This document shows, piece after piece, positions 35,501 to 47,500 of a DNA stretch of 64,000 nt (position 1 is its first letter; every line of letters begins with the position of its first letter). Source of the stretch: Rallus limicola (lineage: Eukaryota > Chordata > Aves > Gruiformes > Rallidae); NCBI GenBank assembly GCA_022605955.1, contig JAKCOZ010000022.1, positions 5,146,001 through 5,210,000 on the forward strand, read 5' to 3'. A model generated the notes under the pieces. The model did not search any database, was not told the origin of the DNA, and saw only the letters and a list, made by a program, of their open reading frames with translations. The translations under genes and the position numbers were made by a program.

Positions 35501-38500
35501 TTTGTAGTGCTGCTGCTTTTGTGCTTTTACTCCTCCTGCCCAAATCAGAAAAACATTAAACTGATACAGCTAAATAACCTTTTATCCTCCTCAAAATGTA
35601 AGGCAGACTTGTGAATCTCACCCACTTGTCAACATATCATTTACGCCCCACTCTTCAGGCTGATTTTTCCTTCTAGTCACTGTCATCTTTTGAGTTGTGC
35701 TGGTTTTGTCAGTTTGGGTATCTTTAACACCTCTTTTTCTTCACAAATATGGAATAAATTGATAAGAATTTGGTTTCTGTGTCAGAGCATTAAATCAACA
35801 TGTAACCTTCTTTGAAACAGTTGAATAAAATTCTTGGGGTTTATGTGTGGTGTGGGACAGAGAAAAGCAGTAGCTAAGCATACATATATTAATTATGTGC
35901 CTGTGTTCATGTTAGAAGATGTCTGTTTAGCTGTAGTTCTTGAGGTGTATGGCATTTTATCTGTTACTATCTTGAAGCATCAATGATTGCCTGTTTCCTT
36001 CCAGGAAATACTAGTAAAATAAATGACTCAAGGTCCTCCAGACAAAGCTATAGGTGTGCTAAAATTGCCAGACCTCATCAGCATTCCAACTTGCATAACT
36101 TGAAAATGAACCCACTGAAGTCTTGGACATCCTTATTCTGTAGAAGCCAGTGAGAAGGTTGTGTTGAGGTAGTAGCCACGAAGCTGGAGTAAGACTGGGT
36201 CCAGTCAGCAGATCCACCAACAACCATGGGAGATGTTTTGTCAGAGGAAGGAACCCCAATCTGCCCTGTTTGTGTAGGCTAATAGTATCCACTTCTAAGA
36301 TGGTTTGGTTAGCCATACCATCAGTGTACATGTTCATTTCTGTCCTGTGAAAGGAAAGGCTGGGTGGGGGCGGTAATTCACTGTAGTGTTTTCTGTAAAA
36401 GAAAGAGGACACTTCCCAAGGCACAGAAAGTGAGATAGCAAGTTAGGAGATTTCTAGATACTGTCCTGCTGAGGGAGGACAGAATTCTCTCCACTTCCAA
36501 TGTGAAGGGAATTGTTATCCTGCACAAGCAAGAGAAGCTCTCTCTTTGTTTAGAGATATGGAAAAGATCCTATGTTTTCTTTCTCTTTACAGTGGAATCC
36601 AATTCTGAGCTATGTATTCAACCCGAATTGATATAAATGCTTATTGAGTTGCTTTTGCCAAGTGTTCATAAACAGAAACAAATGGAGGCTGGTCACAGCT
36701 GTTAGCCTCTCCTGTGTGCTTGTGTGTTCTTGTGAATTGAGTATCTGTAAGAAAGGTTGGATGAAGATGAGGAACAGCAAATGCGTAGTGGCAAGTGTAA
36801 ATAGCAAAACTGAGTTCTGAGACATCTGTTTAGGGAAGGACTCAATAGTAAACTACCACAGCTCTCACCCTTCCAGAATGAACTGGAAGGGCTGTCTTTA
36901 GCTTGAATTCTCGCTTCACAACTATCAGTGTGAGCTGTCTAAATACTATTTTTGAAAAATGTAAAAATTATATCCTTTTGTCCCTAATCAAATGTAGACT
37001 AAATACTTTTCTCATGAGAAGAGGTTCCTGTTGTCTTTTCTCTTGGCCTTCCACCCAAACGTAAGCAAGGATTAATAAGTGTAATGTAGTCTGGATTTGT
37101 CCTAAACTGAGTTTAGACTCCTGCCCTGCACGAGGTTGCACTGCATGTTAGCAGGAAGTGCTGAAGACCTGCCATGAAATTTGTGTACTTCTGGGTAATG
37201 GAAGAAGTTATTTTGGACAAGGTCTGACTCTGTGGGCTGGTTGCCTGTTTGCTGGATTGGAGCAACTAGATGCTTTCCTGCAGTTCATTGTCTGGGTTAG
37301 GGGATTGTTTTAGCTGAAAGAAAGGCACTTCACATGCTCTGACACAGTCCCATCTTGCTTTGAATTGTGGGGCAATCAAGCAACATGCTTTGAAAGCACC
37401 TACCTTGTCTGAATTAAATCACTACTAGTGTAGCTACTAGGCCTTCTGATGTTAATTTATTTGTGTATCAGACTAGTAGGATGCATGTAATACTACTTTG
37501 TAATGTTCTGGGGTCTTTAAAGATTGTGTAAGAGAATTATTTCCATCAAATTGTTTTTGCACAAATATATTTTATAATGGCTGTTTATATGCTTTTTTAA
37601 AGGAAAAACTTCCAGTTCAAACACACTGCACAGTAGAATCTACTCATTCAGATCTAATTCCCTTGGTTTTGTTTGGAATTTTGGGGAGAAGGTCATTTCC
37701 TTGGCAAGATTCCTTGCTCTGCTCTTCTTAAAAATAAAAAAAGACTCACACCAAAAACCCCAGGCATGTTGAAGTGACTGCTGTGGCAGCTCTGTCCCTG
37801 TGGCCCAGGAGAGGCCAGGCTCCTTAAGAAAGCTGGCCTAGGGCACTCAGCTCTGGGTCACAGGTCTGGTTCTAGGACCTGGCCTCCTGCTCCACAATGC
37901 GCTGAAGCATCAAGCTGTACTCAACTAAGTAACTGGATGTTTCCTTTCACTGTAAGAATAAGTATTCTGCTCTAGGCTAAACTTACTGTTTTGCTGACTC
38001 CTCTGTTTAATTTGCCTTGTGTTGCTGCTTTGTCTTTGTGTACAAATTTTCATGGAGGTTCTGAGAGAATCAAGTGTGGAGTAGAGCTACTGGGATAATG
38101 TTGTGAGCCTTGTCTATGTGTAAACTTGCCTCTCGAGTAAAACAGAGAAAAAAATGGATTAAAGACTCTATAAACATATCTTTATTTTTTCAGAGTTAAA
38201 TATTTCTAATGGCTTGCATTAAATTAATAACTCTTTAAAAAGCACCTTTTTTCTTTAAAGTAATAGTAGTTAAACTCCAAAAGTAGAGAGGAAAGTTCCT
38301 GTTTGGGAGATGGAGATTCAGAATGTGTGGCATATGGATCTCTGGTTCTCAAAACAAGGAACTGGCGAACAGAAAGCCCCCGCCTCTCACTATAAATGAA
38401 TCTTTACCTTGCAACTTGAGAGTGCATCATGATTTCTAATTTGCTCCTAGGCGTGGTGAAGAAATTGTCATGAGTGGCTTCCTCTCTTAAATTGGTCCCA

Positions 38501-41500
38501 GAAGAGCAATGTGTCTGAGGCTGTGTAACAAATGCTTGCTCTGGCTCAACTTCAGACGTGGTTTCCATGGTGGTTGTTTCTTTCTAACTGTGATTTGCTT
38601 CCAGTTGTTAAACCTCCAGTGTGAATTGCTTGAAAGAACTTTGAATATCTACGTACTTCTAAGTTACTTGGCATACATACCTTGTTGGAATAGCTCTGTA
38701 ACACTGGAAACCTGCTGAAGTGTGTATTTGTTACTAGGGGAAATTTTCTCTTATACTTTGCTAACTTTATTCTTATTTTGCTTCAGTTCAAGTTATTCTT
38801 CGTCTGCTTTGGATTTTGAGATTGAAAACAAAATAGAACCAGTATTTGATTCCCCAAGGATGTCACGGCGTAGTTTACGGTTAGCTGCTGCAGGATTTAA
38901 TAAATCAGATGACGCACAAAATGACACCTTTCATGACAGCTCTTATGCTGGAAACACATCCTTCAGAGAACAGTCTTCTAAGTAAGCATTTTTATCATCA
39001 CAAGTTAATTTATAGATTGGTCTTGAGACCTCCTGTTTGAACTCAATAGTACAAACATAGATTACCTATTGTTTTATTCTTTGTTCTCAGTATTTACTGC
39101 CATGCTTTGAAAATTATGTTGATTGTGTGGCTTGCAATGAAGTCTTTGCAAATGTATAGATGTTGAAGGTGAGGATTTCCTCATTTGTGCTGTTAGGTCA
39201 GTGTTAAAATACCTTGACTGTGTGTTTCTGGGTTTGGTGGGTTTTTTTGTTTTGTTGGTTGTTTTAACTTTAAATGAGAAACAAAAAGAAATTTGCAACT
39301 TCAGTGCCATGTCTTACTTGTCTTTGCTTTGTTTCCTAGGATGCTGAAGCAACGCAAAAGTATGAATAAACAATCTGGCAGTGTAAGACACACACCAAGG
39401 AAAAATCTATCCAGCTCTTCCATTTTCAGCCAAAGCAGTTTCAATAGCCATGCCAGTGACACATCAATGAGATCCACTTTATTGGATGAATCTTTGATTC
39501 GAGAGCAGACAGAAGTTGATCACTTCTGGGGTAGGCAGTGATCGCCATTGCTTGTATTAAACTGAAAACTGTGTAAGGTTTGGTGCGTATAAATGTATGT
39601 TCACATCTTTTGTCTCTTCCCCATTCATTTTCCTGTCCTGCCCCCAAATATGTGCATGTTCTTACACTTCTGCTGTAGATGTCTGCTTGCTAAGATGCAG
39701 TCCAGCATGTAAACTTAATTTACTGGCGTAGTCACCATCCGGACACGTTGCATGGTCAAGTCGATGTGCCAGGCAGACGTGCAGTTTTCTGATGCAACAC
39801 CACAGATTGTATAGGTTTAACTATTTCTTATCATTAAACACATTTTGAAAAAATGTAGAGTACTGCATTTAAGGGATGGTAAACATGATTTTTTTCCTTT
39901 GAAATACTAAGGAAAAAGCACTTTTCTGTTAAACAAGGCAGAGGTGTATTTCAACTTCAACATACCGTAGTCTGAAAGTTCCAAACCAGTGGTGCTTGAG
40001 GCCCTCCCAAGAGGGTTTTCATGTGTTTAGCTGGCTGGTTTGGCTTTGCAAATGTATACAAGCATACTTTCCTAGAACCTTCTCCCCTCACTGAAGAGGG
40101 AAATACAGAAGTCTACGTAAAATATTGTGTAGAAGATCAGAAACTTGACTTCCCAATTCAGAGTATTTGTTTCTAGTTAGTATGTTTGTGATCTTCCCAG
40201 AGTTCAAATGTAAAAAACTGTTTCAATCTTAGAACAACACATTCTAAACTTTAGATTACCTGGGTCTTAAAACAGGATCTTAAAATACTGTAATATCAAA
40301 GTAGTTACCAAGCAACAGAAACAGCATAAGCTTGTAATTAGCTGCTTTAAAGTCACATGGGAGCTAAGAAAAGGTGTCGTTGTCATTCATGTTATTTTGT
40401 CTGCCGCTTCTGTGGTAGAATGCTTTTCACTAACTGTTACCCTACTACATTAATGTCTGTGTATATGGATGTAGTCATGTGGCAGATTGCAAAATATGAG
40501 TAGTATTTAACAAGTGGAGTTTCTTTGTAGTCTTAAAATTAGTGGAACTTTTGAGTTCATGTTGATATAGCTGACTGGAAGACTTCCTTATACTTGGGAC
40601 CAAATAATAATTTATTTTTTTCCTCTCTAAAGGTCTTGATGATGAAGGCGACCCTAAAGGTAACCACACTTTTCTTTTCCTTCCACATGCAGTCTAGTCA
40701 TTGTAACTAGTGATGGCAATACTAACGTCAGTGCCCTGAATGTTTTGCTCTTGGTTTGCTAGGTAGTAATACTACACTGATGCAGGGAAATGGTGATATA
40801 ACAGCAGCAGAAACGCAGACCACAATGATCAATGGCTACACTTGCAGTGACTGCAGCATGCTTTCGGAACGGAAGGAGGTTCTTACAGCATACTCGGCTT
40901 CTCCTGTGCCATCTTCCAGAATTTACTCTAGGGATAGGAGCCAGAAACATGCATCTAGTAAGTTGCTTTCTCTTATGTTTATCTAGATAGCAGAATGGTA
41001 TGTCCTTGATCTACATCTTCCATGTAGTGTGATTTTAGCACTTTGCATAGTCTCCTATATTTACAATAGTGAAGTTCTAGAGATAAGCTTATATGAAATA
41101 ACTTTTTCTGTATCAATTGAAACTTCATATAATCGTCAGTTTCTCATAATAATTACCAGCTCTTTTCAGTGCTGCTTTAGGATTAAGACAGCTTCAAAAT
41201 TAAAATGCTGTGGTATCTTAATGAGTTTTATTTCCAAACTGAATTGGAACAAAACAGGTTGTTCCAACCAACAGTGATCATCAGTGTTTCCTAATCTGGT
41301 ATCAGATCTGTATGTATCTGTTTATGAGGCTTTTGATCTGGATTTTCAGATAAAAACCTCTTTCTATGTAGTCCAGTTCTATTTATTCTTACATGAACTT
41401 TCAAGACTGAGCAGAATTACTAGTTTGCAGTGCTTCTGTTATCCAGGAAGTCTGAGAGATGTCTTCCTACTTCCTGCTTTTCTTTCTTTCCTCCTTATTT

Positions 41501-44500
41501 AACCTTGCAGCTTATTAGAGTGTTTTTAGAAACTAAACCTCAACTACTCAAACTCCAAAGGGAAAACCAGATTCCAAATAGACTTCCTAGTGACTAGGTT
41601 CCTAAAGCTCAAAGCCAACTGAATCTGCAGTAAACAAAGTTCTGCTTTTCCAAGGCAACCCCCATTCTGTGGGTGGTTGTCCTCAGTTCTTTACGGTGTC
41701 TGCCTGCCTCTTGCATAGCGTCCTGAACTTCTTGATTGTTGGTAGTCCACAGTTACCATGAAAAAGATTTCTCAAGTGGCCTTGAATTAGAAAGACACCA
41801 ATTTAGGGATTTTCTAGGTGTGTTATTCTTGAATGAAGTATGTTTTCTGTAGCAAGGCATATGGTATGACTTTAAATGCTTTGAAGCAAACACTACTTTT
41901 TGGTAAATGTGTAGCACAGGTGGGAATTCTGTTGGCTTAGCATAGTGAGCTCAAAGTGACACTGCATGAGAAGTGCTCCTGAGTTTATATTAACACCAGA
42001 GAACTTTAAAAGAAACTCATCTTTGTACGTTCCTTTGAATTTTATTCCAGTAGTTTGGGTTAAACTTGGGGAGGTGGGGGAAGGAGCACCCAGTCACAGC
42101 AGGCTTCTGGAATGGGGTCCATTCTAGAGACTGCAGCTTTGGCTCTGAAGAAGTGTGTGTCTGTAGCATGTGAGGCAGACCACTGCAGTAAAGGTGGAGA
42201 AGGTGAAACTGCCGTGCCCTTCCAGATAGAAAATGAGAGTGTGGTTTGTCTCTGCAGCTGTGACACACAAAATTGTTATCAACAGTTCACACCATTGAGA
42301 AATTCTGAGTTCTGTAAGCAAGGAACTCTTTGCTGTTTAGCATTCTTTATTCTCACAAAGAAATGGAAGCTGTACATTCTGCCTTGAGGGTGTTTTCCCG
42401 AGGACTTGTAGTTCTTACAGAAGCTTTGCTGTAATACTTCGTGCATCCAGACTTTGCAAACCACACCTGCCTAAGTTTCATACTCCTGACCAAACCAAGG
42501 CTTTTCATGCTTCATCCTCATTCTTCCACAAGATAATGGTCACCAGTGAACAGAAGTACATCTTCATGTAGGTGAATAATTTGTGTTCGCACTGTTTTTG
42601 TTTCAATAGGAGGAGCCTATCTCTACATGAGTAAGATTCTGCGATCAATCAAAAATGCTGCAGCATCTTTTGCATCACTGTTAGTGCAACTGTTTCAAAT
42701 GGTTTTGCTGAAGCTGGGTTATGAATTTAAAGGTACCTTTTCAGTTGTCTTCCTTGGTCTCCACACAAAGCCAGGGTGTGTCTTGGGTGTTTTTCCTCTT
42801 GCAGACTTCATCTTTGGCACTACGGTCTTCTTTTCCTAGACTTTTTTGGCTGGCTCCTGTCTTTCTCTTTATTATTATGTCATTATCTCAGTTTTGCTGC
42901 CCTTTTCATTTTTCTGTTTTGGAAGTATCAGGATTCATGGGAGATTGGTGTTACAGTTAAGAGTCACAGGTTGATTTTACTAGGAAGTAGTAGAATGTAG
43001 TGTTTAAATTGAGAGACTTAAGTTGACTTTTAAAAATTGCTTGGTGTGATAGTGTCAAATCCTAACTTTTTAATGTCCTTAGGTTTGGGCTGTCTTGTTA
43101 CCTTTAACCCCACTGTACACTTAAAGCTTGCAAAACTAAAACTGCCATCATCACTCTGCTCTACTCTGAAGCTCTCTTATTTTCCTTGAATATGTTCACT
43201 TCTTCCTCAGTGCTTTCTCTTCTATAATCCATGCTCTCAGAATGTGTGAATAAAACTTTGTTCTCTCCCACTCTGAATGCCTCAATGCCTTATAACTTGC
43301 TAATGTTCTCTTTTCCATCTTTTAAGATCTCTGGTAAAATCAACACAGATGTAACTGGCCCATTTGACAGACTGGTTGGAATAGAGACTCAAGATTTGAT
43401 GAGTTGTTATTTAGCAAAGTTAATTAAAAAAACCCAAGCAAAACAACAAAAACTATTTGAAAAGAAGCAGAAATATTTTTGAAGCAGTAGGCCCTCTTAC
43501 TTAAATAAGAAAAAATTAAATTGCAGAAACTAGGCTTCTTCCTTGATCACTTCTCAGGGTTCCTGTGATGGGTAACCTAGCTTTAATACTGAACCAAGGC
43601 AGTTCATCACGTATGCAGATTTTAGCTATCTAAAATGTGCATATATGAGCAGCCTTGAATTAGTGTTACATCCCATGTATGTGTTTTGAATGTGTTGCAG
43701 CTCACTCAGACTACTGTGGAAGCATGAATGTAAAGGAGTTTTACAGAGGAGACAGCCATCTCAGTGTAAATGAGGAATCGATATGTAAGTATAACGACTG
43801 ATGTTGTCTTTTAGCCTTGGGCTGTGCAACAGGCTGTTGCTTTAACAGTAGTATCAGATGCCCCATGACTCTATGGAAACTATAGAGTAAATATTTGGAT
43901 GTAGGGAGGAGCACAGTCACTGCCTGGTCTTTCCCCAAACAAGTTTCATTCCACTGAAGCTTGCTTAGTGGTTTTTGGTTTGATAAAAAATGAAATAAAC
44001 TTGTTCAGATAATCTTGTAACAAACTTGATTTGATCCTGGCTTTGTCCCATTAACCCACTGTTACCACAACCAACAGGTGATGACTGTAAGGGGAAGAAA
44101 CATCTTGAATTATACACCACAGACCACATGCAATCCTCATGGGCTAAAGGTGTAGCAAGGACCATTTGGCACACCTTTTCTTATGCAGGTTGACTTGGAC
44201 TTTTTTTTCTTTTGCTTTGATTTTGCACTGCAATCTCACAATATTAATCATACATACTGTTTTGTGTTTGGGTTTTTTTTACCTTTATCACAGTAGATTA
44301 GAAGTGTCTAGAAAATTAACTTGCTTAACACCTTTCCTGTTCAACTTCTTGCTCTGATACTGGCCTTTGTACAAGCTTGGCAGACTGCTTACCTGTTAGT
44401 AAAAGCAAGGTGTAGGGTTGGGCAGCATACACCTTTGTATGTTAGAACAAGTCAGGCTGTTAAATTATTGAACGTTGGGGAAGACTGTATGCTCAACAGG

Positions 44501-47500
44501 TTGAAATGCTGTCTTTAAATGATAGCAAGTGTGAGGTATTGGTGTGTGCAGATTATTTGAAATAAAGGGTTTTAACAATTTATTTTTGTTCTAGTGATAG
44601 TCAATTTTTACAGGAATCTTATATAGGGATAGAATCTTCCCTGTGAGATGAGCATTCCCTAGCTTGAATGACAGAGGCATCAAGAATCTGTTGAGTGCTC
44701 TTTATTCAACAAAGGAAAATGATTTGAGACACTTCAGTCACCTAAATGCTTTGCAAAATCTTGGGTTGGTATATCTATAATCCCTCAGATTAACCCAGAC
44801 CTATCTGCTAATCTAAAAATGTAGGATTACTACTTAAATGTATGCGATGTAGTTGGTTCTGTAGAAGGAACAGTCCTAGTCTTGGATGTAGCAGTCGTTG
44901 GCTTCAGTGGGCTTTAAGTCACAGCATTTCGTTATGTTGCTTCTTGTTGGTTTTGCTTTTTATAAGAGACTGATATACTGAAGATCCTTGGGAACATTCA
45001 GTTTAATGATAATGTACTGCTTGCATTTTTAGTAGGGAATATTTCCTGTTACTTGACAGCATTTCTTTGACATTGTTATTTAATTCATTCTTTCATGGGA
45101 TTTAAATTTTTAAATTGTTTCCTCTTCTACACATGAACCTAAATAACAAACTTCATGTATCATTTGGAAGAAATAAGATGCCATTAAAGTAATGGTGTGC
45201 TTAAAGCTTGGTTTTATGGTAGTACTTCTTGCTATTCTGGTACACTTAGCATGGCATTGTTAAACAGGCTACAAAATGTAAAATTTATATTTATTTTTGG
45301 AGAAACTATATTCTAACCACACAGATAATCATTCCATTTATACATGAGGTTTCCATTTATAAATTGTCTTGGTTTTACTTGGCTTCATAGATGTTAGTGG
45401 CTTGCTTTGCTTTTAAATAGTGAAGAACCAAGCTTGTAGATGACTGAAAGGTGTGGTTTAAAACCATGCACAACCTGGAATGGGCAGGAGCATGTACTGC
45501 AACAGAACCTTAAACCCATTTGTGTATGTTACCACATAGAGTTAATTTGTTATGATCTAGGTTACTCTATGCTTCATATGTTGCAAACAGTGGGAGCAAC
45601 AGGATGGCTTGTGTCTCAGAAGGTGGTGTCTCTCCTTTGGCTGGCCCTTCTTTCTCCAGGTTACTATCCTACTGCATGTGTGTGTGTTGCCTGTTCCTTT
45701 GACAAACTGGCAATCTGCAGCATGTGGCTTACACTAATTCAACTGCTGCTTACGATGGTGGAGCTCTTGTAGCTTGAAATGCATGTGCTACAGCACTTGA
45801 TCGATCAAAATATGCTTAATGAGAGGGTATATCTCTGATCACAGGCATAATGGGAGACTAACCAGGCTGTTTACTGGGGAATGGGTGTGTGAATAACGTG
45901 GAATAAATGTGTTGAACAGTGGGGGGGGGTGTTCAGTTTGGGAGTCGCTTCCTATCATGACATTTCTCTTAGCAAAAATTGATGCTACTAATCTGTGTGT
46001 TTCTGGAAAAAATAGTGGACTTTGGCATGTGGTAACTTGGATTCAAGCATAAACACTGAATTTCCAGCAAGATAGCACTGTTGTAACAACTGAGCATTTC
46101 ACCTTTTTTGCATGACTGTTGTTTTTGTTGAGTAGCTAATGCCATAATGCTGTCATATTTGTGGTATCTAGGTATTAATAAGCTGCATGTATTGCCTGTA
46201 CTCATGCATTTCTCTGCTGTGCAAAGTGCTGTTAGCCACTGTTGCATGTCCCTCTACTTGGTGTCTTTGAACACGTGCTGCTGTAATTATTTCACACTAC
46301 CACTTTTTGTCTTCTAGGGAGGGCAGTGTCTGGCATGTTCAGATTGCTTAGATCTGGGTGGTATCAACTTGTTACTCTGATGTCTTTGCTCAAGGTGTTT
46401 CTTCTTAGAAGGTGTGTATCCTTTGGGGAAAAAAACCTGTTTTGTGAGCAAATTATTTACCCAGTTATAATACAAATCAATGAATTACAGTAAATGTATT
46501 GTTTCTTGTAAACTCTCCTCTCTCTTTCTTTAGATGCCTTCCAGAGATCTACAAGCTATTACTGTTTCTTATCCCACTCCTGTTTCTACTAGGTATGTGA
46601 ATGGTTTAGTTACAATAAAGCTGTTCCAAAATAGCATTTTTAGTTGGACTTTTGGTCATGAAGAAGATTCAGAAGCAAAAAGAGCAAGCTTATGTGAACA
46701 GGGCAGTAATTCAAGGTTTCAAAGTTCTGATAAGTCAGTGAGCTTTCCCCTTGCCATGAAAGGAATACCCTTGATTTCATTTCATAGAACTCTTTAGAGA
46801 ACGGGGGAGTAAGTAAATAAATGCACTGAAGTTGGGTTCTTTTTTTTCTTAACATCCCTTCATAGGAATAGCAATGAACTCATAAAGAGTAGGCTGCACC
46901 CTGATCTTTCTTTTGCTCTAGGACATGCTGTAGTTACTTAAAATACTGCTATTTAGACTGGTTAGTTGACAGTATTCCAGGTCAACTGCCTAACCTGAAA
47001 TAAACGAAGTAAGTTTAAAATACTTACTAAAAGTACTGGGCCATTTCTGAAAAGTTTCTTGGTTCTGCCTGTCCTGAAGTCTTGCAGCTACTCTGAGGAG
47101 GAGATGAAGCTTCTCAGACTTAACAGTGGGGATTCAAAAGCACCTGTACTAGTGAGAATAAGATAGGAAGCAGTTACCCTGTATAGAAAATGCTGCTGCT
47201 TCTCACTAAGATACTACAAAAATAAGTGCAGCTTGTCTGAAATGCAAGGTGGATTTCTTGGAAGCTTAAGTTTTCTCTAGCTTGTAGTGGATGTTATGCA
47301 ATGGGGTATGTAGTAAGTGGGGTATAAAGTAAGATATTTTCCATTGAGATAACAAGCAGTATTTACATTTGGCTATCTTAATCAGTAAATGAGATCTAGG
47401 TCCCAGGGAAGCAGTAGTATGAGATGAAAGAGATACCGTGAGATAGAAATACAAGTTGCCTCCCATACAACCATATGAGTGGTACTGATGGATATTCCCT

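Larger units (their letters stand above)
32541..38786 (+). other. SUN1: SUN1 intron 1 of the coding part (6.2 kb)
   Basis: The largest coding intron. It holds a 27-bp tandem repeat near 33019 and a CR1 at 34859-35260. The rest is unique-looking AT-rich intron with no supported gene. Confidence 0.6.

Noticed and set aside
37760..37920. GC-richer patch with CCTGGC/CCAGG words in SUN1 intron
   Set aside because: It looked like a possible repeat or CR1 internal piece, but no landmark order of any family could be followed.
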